The translations under genes were made by a program, and so were the position numbers. Under the pieces are notes generated by a model that saw only the letters and a program-made list of their open reading frames with translations, searched no databases and was not told where the DNA came from. Of a stretch of DNA of 64,000 nt, positions 43,286 to 51,864 are shown piece after piece. Source of the stretch: Halonotius pteroides (lineage in GTDB: Archaea; Halobacteriota; Halobacteria; Halobacteriales; Haloferacaceae); contig NZ_QMDW01000003.1 of the NCBI RefSeq assembly GCF_003605635.1, positions 124,001 to 188,000 on the forward strand, written 5' to 3'. Position 1 is the first letter of the stretch, and each line of letters starts with the position of its first letter.

Positions 43286-43831
43286 CTACTCATCGACGAG
43301 ATCGATGTCGAACTCGTCTTCGAGCGTGCGAACAGCTGAGCCACCGACACCGGCTCGGGTGGCGCGCCCATCCTCGATAGCTTCGAGATCGGATTCCTCG
43401 ACATCGAGCTCGGCGGCGAGGTCGGCGATGCTGTGGTCGGCGGCCTCCCTGGCCTCGGTGACGCGCTCGGCGTAGTCGGCGACGAGATACGGCAGCCGGT
43501 CGCCCTCGTAGTTGGTGCCCTCCTCTTCCCAGTGGGTCGAATCGCCTTGGGCGGCATCGTACACCTCGGCCTGTCGCTGGGCGGCGCGTTTCTTGCGATC
43601 ATCCGGGCCGTCGCTGCCCTCACCGCTGGAGCCGCTGGCACTGCTACCGGAACTCCCGTCGGCGTCGCTCGTCGTCTTCCGGTTGTCGTCGTGGGGGGCA
43701 CAGTCCGGACAGACCAACAGCACCGCGCCTTCGACGTTGGCTTTGCTGAGCCGACTGCTGGCGGTGCCACACAGCTCGCAGCTGTTGCCGTCACCACCGC
43801 CGCCGCTGTCGCCGGTCGAATATTTCGCCAT
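43286..43831 (-). CDS. Multiprotein bridging factor 1 (archaeal MBF1)
   Basis: A 181-residue protein with an N-terminal zinc ribbon (CELCG ... CPDCAPH), a long Ser/Gly/Asp-rich linker (about 55-80) and a Cro/C1-type helix-turn-helix near residue 115-165 (ERVTEAREAADHSIADLAAELDVEESDLEAIEDG). Archaeal MBF1 associates with the ribosome or transcription machinery; its precise role is not settled. The extended linker is typical for halophiles. The gap to the AIR synthase gene is 33 bp. Confidence 0.9.
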   Translation of the reverse strand: MAKYSTGDSGGGGDGNSCELCGTASSRLSKANVEGAVLLVCPDCAPHDDNRKTTSDADGSSGSSASGSSGEGSDGPDDRKKRAAQRQAEVYDAAQGDSTHWEEEGTNYEGDRLPYLVADYAERVTEAREAADHSIADLAAELDVEESDLEAIEDGRATRAGVGGSAVRTLEDEFDIDLVDE

Positions 43832-44002
43832 GTGTTCCGGTTGGGCCGTGGTTGGTTTAACTCTTCACGCAAGGGTTGCGGGTCGGTGTGCTGTCGAGCC
43901 AGCAGCGTAGAGCCGGTGGTTATCGATCACCGTTGTCGGTAGAATGTGCGTGGGTGCTGTCGTAGAGACAACACCACATCGTGGCGGCTGAACCGCCTGC
44001 GA

Positions 44003-44087
44003 TGCGTGGGAAGAGATTTGAACTCTCGGACCTCTACAGGACAGCGCCCTCAACGCTGCGCCGTTGGCCTAGCTTGGCTACCCACGC
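44003..44087 (-). tRNA. tRNA-Leu (anticodon GAG)
   Basis: Read on the minus strand, the gene begins GCGTGGG and ends CCCACGC plus the discriminator A, giving a perfect 7-bp acceptor stem. The anticodon stem CAGCG/CGCTG encloses TTGAGGG, so the anticodon is GAG. A long variable arm follows, as expected for a class II tRNA-Leu, then the T-loop TTCAAAT. No intron is seen. CCA is not encoded. It is closely similar in the 5' half to the second tRNA-Leu at 49,803. Confidence 0.95.
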
Positions 44088-44258
44088 TCGCGGGTATTTT
44101 GTACGCTTTCACGCATTCGATTATTCACCGGGGTTGAATAAAAGCCCTTTCTTTTCGGGGTCGCCGCTATCGGATCGACCCCGGTGCCGACGCTCGATTT
44201 GTCCGCGGCGGCGACAGACAAACAAACGGTTTTGATCGTCGCTCTCGAACGCGGGCGT

Positions 44259-44816
44259 ATGCAACTGCAGGCCCGCGACAATGTGCCGCTGCTGACCGTC
44301 GTGTTGTCCGTCCTCGCCTTGGGTGCGGTGTTTGCCGCTGTTGGTGGCGTGATCCCAACCCGTTTTATTCCTCGCATCGAGGGACTGATCGCGGTGATCC
44401 CGGAGCTCAACGTCGGTATCAGCCTCGCCGCGATCGGCACAATCGTCTCCGGGTGGCGGGCGATCCGTCGCAACGAGGTGACAACCCATCGCAACTACAT
44501 GATCGCCTCAACGGTGCTGTTTGCCGCGTTTCTCGTGTTCTATCTCTACCGCATCACGCTTGCCGGGACAACCGACTTCGGCGGCCCAGAGGTGATCGAG
44601 CAGTTTGTCTATCTGCCAATTCTCGCGGTGCATATCCTGCTGGCGATCATCTGTGTGCCGTTGGTGATCTACACCCTGTTGTTGGCGGTCAGTCGCCCGA
44701 TCGAGGATATCTACACCAGTCGACACCGGAGTGTCGGCCAGATCGCGGCCGTGCTCTGGCTGATCTCGTTTAGCCTTGGGGTCGTCGTCTATGCGATGCT
44801 GTATGTGGTGTACTGA
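44259..44816 (+). CDS. DUF420 family membrane protein
   Basis: A 185-residue protein with about five hydrophobic segments, of the DUF420/CtaM-like family. Conserved features include NVGISLAAIGTIVSGWRAIRR, THRNYMIASTVLFAAFLVFYLYR and the HIL...VPLVIYTLL region, with paired histidines (THRNYM, VHILLA) that may bind haem or copper. In bacteria CtaM (DUF420) helps mature cytochrome oxidase; here the role is inferred. The start at 44,259 (MQLQARDN) is preferred to 44,184. Confidence 0.82.
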   Translation: MQLQARDNVPLLTVVLSVLALGAVFAAVGGVIPTRFIPRIEGLIAVIPELNVGISLAAIGTIVSGWRAIRRNEVTTHRNYMIASTVLFAAFLVFYLYRITLAGTTDFGGPEVIEQFVYLPILAVHILLAIICVPLVIYTLLLAVSRPIEDIYTSRHRSVGQIAAVLWLISFSLGVVVYAMLYVVY

Positions 44817-44823
44817 GGCCCGC

Positions 44824-45273
44824 TTACCGGTTGGTATCGGTCGTTTCGCTCAGGGTGAACGGCACGAGTAGCCGGCCGAACAGTGCGGTATAAAGCCCTC
44901 GAATCTGGCCCTTCCCATCGGCGACAAGCGGGGCTGCTGGCCGTTCTCGTGTTCGACCGTACCGAAGATGCTGCAGCCCGTCGATCAAAAACCAGCCACC
45001 GAGAAGCCCACCGCCGGCAACCCACAGAGCACCACTACCACTGTAGGCGAGATACCCGACGCCGATCAGTATCCCGCCGCCAAGCAGCACATGATCGGCG
45101 TAATCGCCGATCGCCTGCTGGATCGCGTAGCCGATCGCCCGGAACAGCATAACTCCGGCTGCCGTCCCGGCGGCCATCGTTGTCGATTCACCGAGTACGA
45201 GCAGCATCGCGCCGACAGCACCGCCGTGAAGCAGTTCGCTCACGACGGTCGAACGAGTCTGGAGGGCGGTCAT
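44824..45273 (-). CDS. Multi-span membrane protein of unknown function
   Basis: The 149-residue product has roughly four hydrophobic segments with Gly-rich packing (GGGILIGVGYLAYSGSGALWVAGGGLLGGWFLI). No family is recognised. It begins at ATG 45,273 (the frame also has a GTG at 45,276). It lies between DUF420 (convergent, 7 bp away) and purF (same strand). Confidence 0.6.
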   Translation of the reverse strand: MTALQTRSTVVSELLHGGAVGAMLLVLGESTTMAAGTAAGVMLFRAIGYAIQQAIGDYADHVLLGGGILIGVGYLAYSGSGALWVAGGGLLGGWFLIDGLQHLRYGRTRERPAAPLVADGKGQIRGLYTALFGRLLVPFTLSETTDTNR

Positions 45274-45327
45274 CACTGGACTGATCCCACGGCAGCCACA
45301 AAAACTATCGGCTGTTCCCCGGTTTGC

Positions 45328-46854
45328 TCAGTCGTCGGCCGCGAACGCCTCTTGACCACCGACGACCGGGCGGTTGACCTCCCGGTCGGTTGTTTCGCCG
45401 TCGATATCGTAGGGGTACTCGCCGGTGACACAGCCCAAACAGAGATCGATCTGTTGGCTGTCGAGGCTCTCGGCGATAGCATCGATCGAGAGATAGGCCA
45501 GGCTGTCGGCGTTGATCTCATCGCGGATCTCTGCGACGGATTTGTCGGCGGCGATCAGTTCCTCGCGGGTCGCCATATTGATCCCCATATAACAGGGTGC
45601 GATGATCGGCGGCGCGCCCACGCGCATGTGTACCTCCTCCGCGCCGGCATCTTTCAGCAGGTCGACCAGCTGGTTTGAGGTTGTGCCGCGAACGATCGAG
45701 TCGTCGATGATGGTGACGGTTTTGCCCTCGATCGTCGACTTGATGGGGTTGAGCTTCAGGCGTACAGCGCGTTCGCGTTCATCTTGGGTTGGCATGATGA
45801 ACGTCCGACCAACGTAGCGATTCTTCATCAGGCCCTCAGCGAACCGCACGCCGTCGTCGTCCTCGGCGCGGGGCTCGCCATCGGCGGTTGTCTCGCTTGC
45901 GGCGTCGGCATAGCCGGAGGCAAACGCCCGCCCGGAGTCCGGCACCGGCAGGACGACATCGCTTTCGATGCCGCTTTCCTCCCACAGTTTGCGACCGAGA
46001 TTGCGTCGTACCTCATACACGAGGTTGTCGTCGATGACTGAGTCGGGCCGGGCAAAATAGACGTGTTCGAAAAAGCAGTGTGCCGTGGTGTCGCGGTCGA
46101 CGAGTTGATACGAGTCATAGCCCGTACCGTCGGTATCAAGCACGATGAGCTCGCCCGGTTCGACGTCCCGGACTAACTCACCACCGAGGGTGTCGATAAC
46201 GGCCGATTCGGAGGCCAACACGTAGCCGTCATCAAGCCGGCCGATACACAGTGGGCGGTTGCCCTGTGGATCGCGGACGCCGATGACGGATTCGTCGTGC
46301 ATAATCGTCAGCGAATACGAGCCGTGTAGTCGCTCCATCGTGTGTTTGACCGCCTGGATAAGATCCTCATCAAGGAGGTTGCGGGCGATGTCGTGGGCGA
46401 TAACCTCGGTGTCGCCGTCGGAGGTGAAGGCATGGCCGAGATTGGCGAGCTCGTCGCGGATCTCATCGGCGTTGATGAGGTTGCCGTTGTGCGACAGGCC
46501 CAGCGAGCCGGATTTAAACGAGACCGAAAACGGCTGGGCACAGCAGGTGCCGATCGAGCCCTCAGTTGGGTAGCGGACGTGGCCGATGCCGGTCGCGCCG
46601 TTCAGGGAGTTGAGATCGCCCTCGTCGAAGGCGTCGCCAACGAGGCCCATGTCGACATGGCTGTACTGCTGGAAGCCATCGTGGGTGACGATGCCGGCGG
46701 ACTCCTGGCCGCGGTGTTGGAGCGCGTACAGCGAGTAGTAGAGTGGTCGTGCGACGGGTCGATCTTCCAGTGCGATCCCGACGACCCCGCATTTCTCGGT
46801 TGGGCCCTCGGTGGCATGGTGGGTCGACTCCCGGCCGTGTTCCATACCTCCCAT
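45328..46854 (-). CDS. purF: Amidophosphoribosyltransferase
   Basis: This 508-residue enzyme starts de novo purine synthesis by making phosphoribosylamine from PRPP and glutamine. The class II glutaminase nucleophile is the Cys of EKCGVVGI, preceded by a short propeptide; the PRPP loop is IIDDSIVRGTTSN. The ending with CLGCVTG is normal. The track frame extends to a TTG at 46,872; ATG at 46,854 or 46,845 is more likely. The gene is close to an inverted repeat listed below. purA and purD, enzymes of the same route, are in the last 7 kb of the window. Confidence 0.95.
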   Translation of the reverse strand: MGGMEHGRESTHHATEGPTEKCGVVGIALEDRPVARPLYYSLYALQHRGQESAGIVTHDGFQQYSHVDMGLVGDAFDEGDLNSLNGATGIGHVRYPTEGSIGTCCAQPFSVSFKSGSLGLSHNGNLINADEIRDELANLGHAFTSDGDTEVIAHDIARNLLDEDLIQAVKHTMERLHGSYSLTIMHDESVIGVRDPQGNRPLCIGRLDDGYVLASESAVIDTLGGELVRDVEPGELIVLDTDGTGYDSYQLVDRDTTAHCFFEHVYFARPDSVIDDNLVYEVRRNLGRKLWEESGIESDVVLPVPDSGRAFASGYADAASETTADGEPRAEDDDGVRFAEGLMKNRYVGRTFIMPTQDERERAVRLKLNPIKSTIEGKTVTIIDDSIVRGTTSNQLVDLLKDAGAEEVHMRVGAPPIIAPCYMGINMATREELIAADKSVAEIRDEINADSLAYLSIDAIAESLDSQQIDLCLGCVTGEYPYDIDGETTDREVNRPVVGGQEAFAADD

Positions 46855-46911
46855 ACCGTGCTCAGCCGACAAAAAGACCCGTGTTTGTGCTGTCTCGTCG
46901 TGTTATTGATT

Positions 46912-46939
46912 CGGATATATGCACAAACATGCATATCCG
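46912..46939. promoter_or_regulatory. Inverted repeat upstream of purF
   Basis: The arms are CGGATATATGCA (46,912-46,923) and TGCATATCCG (46,930-46,939), a near-perfect inverted repeat with a 2-bp AT insertion in the left arm and 6-bp centre. On the minus strand GCATATATCCG could contain the TATA element of purF. A purine-responsive regulator acting here is plausible but unproven. Confidence 0.45.
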
Positions 46940-47203
46940 GTCGACGGGAGGCTGAGATGGCTCCCCCGCCAGCATGTTGGTACGATACTGCTCGGTCGGG
47001 ATCGTGCTCAAACCACTAACTACCGGCTGTCAGTGCTTTGTTTGTGTCACACGGGTACGGTCGATAGCCCCCTGTAAGCATGAAACCGTCTCCGCGGTTC
47101 GTACAGATACAGTGCTGACTTCGGATGAGAAGGTATTTGCCGTGTCGACAGCCGCAGTCAGCAGGATTTCGTCAGGGTTTACAGCACAGTCTTAGCCGAT
47201 TCG
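46940..47203. other. Gap between purF promoter and a hypothetical gene
   Basis: Together with the leader of purF this region is about 350 bp. I see no coding region, RNA gene or repeat beyond the purF inverted repeat. Confidence 0.35.
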
Positions 47204-47734
47204 TTATAACAGTACCTGTCTCATCGTCGCTTCGTTGTCGGTGCCGAACAGGCTATCAGCATCGTTCAAACGCAGCCGGGCGTTTCGACTGGCCGGCGTG
47301 CCCGGCAGCCGGACGGTGAATGTTGGTGTACTCTCGTCGCCCCGCCAACCGAGAAACCGGGCGAAACCGTCGCCGTCCAGCGGCACCACATCAGCTTTTC
47401 CAAGCGGTGAGTTCGACACGCTGACCGACTCACGCGGCCGGAATGATGGATCTGTCACCACAGTCCACTGTCCGTCAGCATCCTCGTACCCCAGTCGAGC
47501 ACAGAGGCTGTCGCCGACTGTGGCTTTGAGCTTGGAGATTCCGGCCTCCGAAAGGACGCCCTCTGTTGCCAGCAGGTCGTAGACGCCGTAGAGGAGACCA
47601 CCGCGTGCCGCGGTGGCAACGGTGTCGTCGACGTCGGCGATGGTCACCGACTGGTCGTGAATCTGTACCGCATCGTGCCCGGACTCTGGTGTGTTGACCG
47701 AGACGCCGCGTGGAACGGGCAGTTCGAGTTTCAT
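47204..47734 (-). CDS. Hypothetical protein (176 aa)
   Basis: A 176-residue acidic protein starting MKLELPVPRGVSVNTPES. It shows mixed alpha/beta character (VQIHDQSVTIADVDDTVATAARGGLLYGVYDLL, then VRLPGTPASRNARLRL) and no membrane segment. I do not recognise a family. Codon use is normal, and a long frame without stops supports it being real; the ORF begins upstream at 47,758 but the start at 47,734 fits better. It stands alone between two gene-poor gaps. Confidence 0.6.
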   Translation of the reverse strand: MKLELPVPRGVSVNTPESGHDAVQIHDQSVTIADVDDTVATAARGGLLYGVYDLLATEGVLSEAGISKLKATVGDSLCARLGYEDADGQWTVVTDPSFRPRESVSVSNSPLGKADVVPLDGDGFARFLGWRGDESTPTFTVRLPGTPASRNARLRLNDADSLFGTDNEATMRQVLL

Positions 47735-48439
47735 TTGTGTGCTCCTATACCATGACAAAAGAACTCACGGTACTTGCATGTTGGCCTCACCCGATCTCGC
47801 AGTCGCCGTGACGTACGGTGAATTATGTTGGCGTGACTGGACAAAACTTTGTGAGGTAGTAGCATCGGTAGCGTGATCGCGGTGACAACCGTGCCGAGCG
47901 GATCTCTGCGTTGCAGTTGTCAATCGTACGGATGAGCGGCTCTGATACTCCGCGTGCGTTCGTCTGAGAGGGTCAAAGATAGCCGACGTGTCTGGCAAAA
48001 ATCACTATGCTCGCGCTGTCACGTGTCAGTTCCTCCTCACAACGGAATCCGGTCACACCGCTGTCTGCCGTGTGCACGGGGCTGGTATTACCTGCCGAAC
48101 TGTACGCACCGGGCTACCCTGAATCACTGTTTCGGCATCCATTCGTTGCATAGGAGCGGCCCACGCGGTGAGTACCGTTAGCTCCGCTCCCACATGGCAT
48201 CTTCTACAAGTGGTATGCACGCAAAATGATTCGTTTTATCGCTGTGATCGCCGATTGAATCCTCTATACGCTTTTCGGTGCTACCGAGTGCTGATACCAC
48301 GCGCAGGGTGCGGTGTCATGAGGGGGGGGGGAGGATACGGTTTATCAGTAGCGACGACTATGTGAATCACCGCTATTCCAACCAGAGCAGCGCGTTTGCA
48401 AGCCGTCAAAAGAACACGCAGCGAAGCTTGCGATCCGTC
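47735..48439. other. 705-bp gap with a G10 tract
   Basis: No gene is supported. A run of ten G (48,322-48,331) is the only obvious feature, unusual in this otherwise ordinary sequence. Small frames here have no family resemblance, and one plus-strand frame (48,278-48,763) is antisense to rpl37e. The region could hold degraded genes. Confidence 0.4.
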
Positions 48440-48616
48440 TTAGTTGTCGCCGGACTTCGACTGCCATTCGTAGTCGCGCCGCTTCGCCGATTTGCCGAAG
48501 CCACACGAGGAACATTCCTTCTTTTTCGTGTGGTAGGACTTCTCGCCGCAGCGGCGACATTTGACGTGTGTCGTGGTGTTCTTCTTGCCTTGAGTCGGGG
48601 TTCCAGCACCGGTCAT
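48440..48616 (-). CDS. rpl37e: Ribosomal protein L37e
   Basis: A 58-residue zinc-ribbon ribosomal protein of the large subunit. The N-terminus [13 protein letters not shown] and the Cys pairs CRRCG and CSSCG with basic flanks ([22 protein letters not shown]) are diagnostic. It overlaps the LSm gene by 4 bp (ATGA), the usual archaeal LSm-L37e arrangement. The Cys pairs bind zinc. Confidence 0.96.
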   Translation of the reverse strand: MTGAGTPTQGKKNTTTHVKCRRCGEKSYHTKKKECSSCGFGKSAKRRDYEWQSKSGDN

Positions 48617-48861
48617 AGATTGATCGAAACGACGTTGTCGCCGCGTATAATGGTTGTGTCTTCGACTTCCTCAACGGCGATCTCGTCGACGCCGCCCTCG
48701 TCGATCGGCTCGTCGTCGACCCCGGTCGATGGGTCAAGCACGACGTTCATATGTTGGTCGTAGCCCGCCAGCGTGCCGGTGAATGCCGTTCCGTCCTTCA
48801 GCCTGACGGTCACGGCCTCCTCCAGTGACGCTTCAAGCACATCGAGGGGTCGTCCACTCAT
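48613..48861 (-). CDS. LSm (Sm-like) RNA-binding protein
   Basis: An 82-residue Sm-fold protein with Sm1 ([27 protein letters not shown]) and Sm2 ([14 protein letters not shown]) motifs. Archaeal LSm proteins form heptameric rings that bind U-rich RNA and take part in sRNA handling. Coupled to rpl37e downstream by 4-bp overlap. The start MSGRPLDVL at 48,861 is the family norm. Confidence 0.95.
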   Translation of the reverse strand: MSGRPLDVLEASLEEAVTVRLKDGTAFTGTLAGYDQHMNVVLDPSTGVDDEPIDEGGVDEIAVEEVEDTTIIRGDNVVSINL

Positions 48862-49028
48862 ATACGAACAGGGTTGTGTTTCGGTCTTAAACGTACCGGA
48901 ACCGCTATTTCGTCGGTTGCCTGCGGTCAACCCGCCGATTATCAGCCGGCGGGTGAGGCGTTTCACCGCCCCCGACACCGGCGGCTGGTGAGCGACGAGG
49001 CTTTGTCGCCGCCGGGCCAACCTCGGGT

Positions 49029-49751
49029 ATGGAGGCGTCTGTCATCGGTGACCTGCTGCCGCGAGATCGCCGCCGGGAGCAGCCCGCGATCGTCGTTCCG
49101 GCCACCGACCGCGAAATGAGCTATCAGGATTTTTTTACCAACGCCTACAAATCCGGTAACGTCCTGCGGTTTCTCGGGGTTCGGGAGGCGGCAACGGTCG
49201 CCGTCGAGATCACGCCGGCACCTGAGCCACTCTTGGCATTTCTTGGGGCGGCGCAACTTGGCGCGGTGACGACGTTTGAGCCGACCAGCGAGGCGCGGGT
49301 GACGTTGGTGCCGGTCGCCGAGGAGACCGCCTACGACCTGCCGCCGGGCGCAAAGCTCGCGGTCTACGGCGGCCCGCCGGAGTCGCCGGCGACGACCCAC
49401 TGGGAGCAGGAGGTCTGGAGCGAAAATCCCGGCTTCCCGGAGACCCCCGTTGATCCTGAATCGCCGGCGGTACGCGCCGGCGGCGAGCCCTACAGCCACC
49501 GCGAGTTGCTCGCCGCAGGTGACGATGTTGTTGACGCTCTCGGTCTCGATAGCGACTCCCGGCTGGCGATTCGAACGCCGCTTGCGGCTCCGGCCACGGT
49601 CGTTGGCCTGATCGCCGCCTTGCTCGCCGAGACGACACTGGTGGTGGTTGGTGAGTCCGATCGCGCTGTCAACGCCGACGCGGCGATCGTTGGCGATGAT
49701 GTGACACCGCCGGAGGCGACAACGATGCCGGCCGCAGGACTCTCGCTGTAA
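49029..49751 (+). CDS. Short acyl-CoA synthetase-like (ANL N-domain) protein
   Basis: A 240-residue protein resembling only the N-terminal part of acyl/acetyl-CoA synthetases (ANL family): PAIVVPATDREMSYQDFFTNAYKSGNVLRFLG, then a GAAQLGAVTTFEP segment and PYSHRELLAAGDDVV. The P-loop STG...GKPKG motif, Lys acyl-site and C-terminal domain are missing, so it cannot be a full synthetase. It is a haloarchaeal stand-alone variant or a degraded copy; the conserved acidic composition suggests the former. It lies just upstream of tRNA-Leu. Confidence 0.7.
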   Translation: MEASVIGDLLPRDRRREQPAIVVPATDREMSYQDFFTNAYKSGNVLRFLGVREAATVAVEITPAPEPLLAFLGAAQLGAVTTFEPTSEARVTLVPVAEETAYDLPPGAKLAVYGGPPESPATTHWEQEVWSENPGFPETPVDPESPAVRAGGEPYSHRELLAAGDDVVDALGLDSDSRLAIRTPLAAPATVVGLIAALLAETTLVVVGESDRAVNADAAIVGDDVTPPEATTMPAAGLSL

Positions 49752-49802
49752 CGCGATTGGAACGACAGTTTCTTAGCCGTCTTTGACGCTATATCGAAGT
49801 GC

Positions 49803-49887
49803 GCGCGGGTAGCCAAGCTAGGCCAACGGCGCAGCGCTTAGGACGCTGTCTCGTAGGAGTCCGCCGGTTCGAATCCGGTCCCGCGCA
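49803..49887 (+). tRNA. tRNA-Leu (anticodon TAG)
   Basis: GCGCGGG (49,803-49,809) pairs with CCCGCGC (49,880-49,886), followed by discriminator A. The anticodon stem CAGCG/CGCTG encloses CTTAGGA, giving anticodon UAG. The T-loop is TTCGAAT and a long variable arm is present. The 5' half is almost identical to the tRNA-Leu at 44,003. CCA is not encoded and no intron is seen. Confidence 0.96.
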
Positions 49888-50455
49888 TACCGTCTCGAAC
49901 GAACGTGAGAGACGTGTCTGCGCGACGAGGATTCGAACCCTGCGAGTCGCAGCGCGCGAACGGGGTGAACATAATCGTCTCGCTCCAGTTCGACTCCTCG
50001 CACGCACACTGAATGGGGAACGGCAAGCGTATTGACGTGGGGCAAATGAACAAGCAACTCTTGCTTGAATCCGGTTTGTCGCCATTGCAGCATTCTCCCA
50101 TAGCTCGTAGTCAACAGTGGGATCGATACGGCTGAGTGATACTGTCCTGGGTCTCTAGCCGAAACACATGTAACGCTCAACAGATTCAATTCTACGATGT
50201 GTTAGGAGGGCACCTTTCGTATCTATCTGCTGTTACTATAATGAATGTTTATCATGATTCGGTTCGTGGATACTAACATATGATAGACGACTTCTCAAAT
50301 GAGAACATACCACATTCGGTGAACGGCCACAGTCGATACCAGCTATCGACGACAGTATCAATCCGCAACCGCAGCCGGCAGTTCCCTGCGAGCTGTATCG
50401 AAGCCATGGCTTCGGTCAGCAATCGGGAGCAAAGTTACCGGATCGCTACAGATCA
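49888..50455. other. Gap after tRNA-Leu with hairpin and tRNA-3'-like inverted repeat
   Basis: CGTCTC/GAGACG (49,891-49,896 and 49,909-49,914) forms a hairpin directly after the tRNA, a possible terminator. GCGACGAGGATTCGAAC (49,922-49,938) and GTTCGACTCCTCGCACGC (49,988-50,005) are imperfect inverted copies resembling the T-loop and acceptor end of a tRNA (GTTCGA-TCC). The rest (50,010-50,455) is AT-richer and contains no supported gene. Such tRNA-flanking relics are common where mobile elements once integrated. Confidence 0.5.
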
Positions 50456-50986
50456 ATGAATCGTCTTGATACACAGGTCACCGAGATCATGAGTAGTCCC
50501 GTTCGGACAACCGATAAGGACACACCAGTAAGTGACGTCGCTGAGATGTTGCTCACGGCAGATATCGGATCGGTCGTTATGACGGATCTCGACGGGATTG
50601 TCACAAAGACAGACCTTCTCACAGCCGTCAGCGACAACCACACCACCGACCCAATCGCAACGGTGATGACCGACTCAGTGGTAACGGTGTCGCCGGATGC
50701 TGATGTGCAGACGGCGGTCAATCGGATGCAAGAACACCAGATCAAACATCTTGTTGTCGAAACCGGGGGTGAAGCGGTTGGCATTGTCACCACCGCCGAC
50801 CTCGCGGCGACGTTGGCAACGGTTCCCGATTCGATCACGAGTATGTTCGCCACGTCGAATAATCCGAATCAACTGAATCGATATGAGTGTACACAGTGTG
50901 GACGCCGTGTAACGGCGGATACACAACCAAAGCAGTGCGGTGAGTGTGGCGCACCGGTACGGAACATCAGCGTCACACGGGACTGA
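50456..50986 (+). CDS. CBS-pair protein with C-terminal zinc ribbon
   Basis: A 176-residue protein. Two CBS motifs (VTEIMSSPVRTTDKDTPVSDVAEML and VMTDSVVTVSPDADVQTAVNRM, about residues 8-125) form an adenine-nucleotide or SAM-sensing Bateman module. The C-terminus is a four-Cys zinc ribbon (YECTQCGRRV...CGECGAPV). Such proteins are inferred to sense energy or metabolite state and to bind a partner or nucleic acid through the ribbon. It appears to be a single gene after the tRNA-Leu gap. Confidence 0.85.
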   Translation: MNRLDTQVTEIMSSPVRTTDKDTPVSDVAEMLLTADIGSVVMTDLDGIVTKTDLLTAVSDNHTTDPIATVMTDSVVTVSPDADVQTAVNRMQEHQIKHLVVETGGEAVGIVTTADLAATLATVPDSITSMFATSNNPNQLNRYECTQCGRRVTADTQPKQCGECGAPVRNISVTRD

Positions 50987-51069
50987 GAGGGGATGGCTGC
51001 CCGTGCCGACGGCGGTTCACGACCAATTCTGGTAGTACTACTGTGGCGTATGACCACGTTCGCCTCGCC

Positions 51070-51810
51070 TCACCCGGCATCGTCCACGCTTGGATGCTGC
51101 TGTGGCTCGTCGGGATGTGGCTCAGCGAACCGCCCTTGCATGACCGCCACCGATTCTGCCTCACGCGATTCCCGTTCCGCGTCGTCGATCTCCTCACAGC
51201 CCGGTGGGAGGTCACGCCCCCGGTCGGTGAAGTAGCCCTCCGGCGTCACCCAGTCGTGATAGAACTCGACATCGGAGTCCTCGATCAGCGTCACGCCGAC
51301 GGTCGCGCCGTGACCGGCGACGATGATCGCCTGATGCGGCTGTGCGGCCAGCCGCCCCGCGGCGTAGAGACCCGCCACACCCGTCCGGCCACGGTCGTCG
51401 GTGTCGACAAACTTTTTCCCCCGATCCAGAATCTCGACGCCATCGATACCAGCGAGAAAGTCGACTGTGTTCTTTGTCGCCGCAACGACGTTGCTCGCGG
51501 CGAGCGTCCGGCCGTCTTCGGTTTCGGCGACGAAGCCGCCGGCTGACTCCCAGAGATCGACGACGCGGCCCTCCTGTCGGTCACAACCGGCGCGGTCGGC
51601 CTGTTCGCCCATCAACTCCAGCAGGCGGTGGCTGTTGACGCCGGCCGGAAAGCCGGGGTAGTTCTCCAGATGGGCGTTCCGTCGGAGGATCGGGTCGCCG
51701 TCGTTGAGAAGCAGGGAATCCAGTTCGGCGCGAGCGGTGAACAGCCCGGCTGACAGGCCTGCGGGGCCACCACCGATGATCAACACATCGCAGTCGTGTG
51801 CGGGCGTCAT
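51070..51810 (-). CDS. FAD-dependent oxidoreductase (thioredoxin-reductase-like, no CxxC)
   Basis: This 246-residue flavoprotein begins with the dinucleotide-binding motif VLIIGGGPAGLSAGLFTARAEL and carries the FAD-binding GLYAAGRLA motif near residue 163. It is much shorter than thioredoxin reductase and lacks the CxxC disulphide, so it cannot reduce thioredoxin by the usual mechanism. The same fold appears in haloarchaeal single-domain flavoproteins of unknown role. The C-terminal ~50 residues are acidic. It stands alone. Confidence 0.82.
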   Translation of the reverse strand: MTPAHDCDVLIIGGGPAGLSAGLFTARAELDSLLLNDGDPILRRNAHLENYPGFPAGVNSHRLLELMGEQADRAGCDRQEGRVVDLWESAGGFVAETEDGRTLAASNVVAATKNTVDFLAGIDGVEILDRGKKFVDTDDRGRTGVAGLYAAGRLAAQPHQAIIVAGHGATVGVTLIEDSDVEFYHDWVTPEGYFTDRGRDLPPGCEEIDDAERESREAESVAVMQGRFAEPHPDEPQQHPSVDDAG

Positions 51811-51864
51811 ACTGTCCGCACATTAGGGGAGTAGCGTATTATACTCCTCGCACACAGCGCGTTG

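Noticed and set aside
48278-48763. 161-aa plus-strand frame
   Set aside because: Antisense to rpl37e and LSm; crosses the G10 tract; Ser/Arg-rich composition.
49818-50189. 123-aa minus-strand frame downstream of tRNA-Leu
   Set aside because: It runs through the tRNA gene and the inverted repeat and has no family resemblance.
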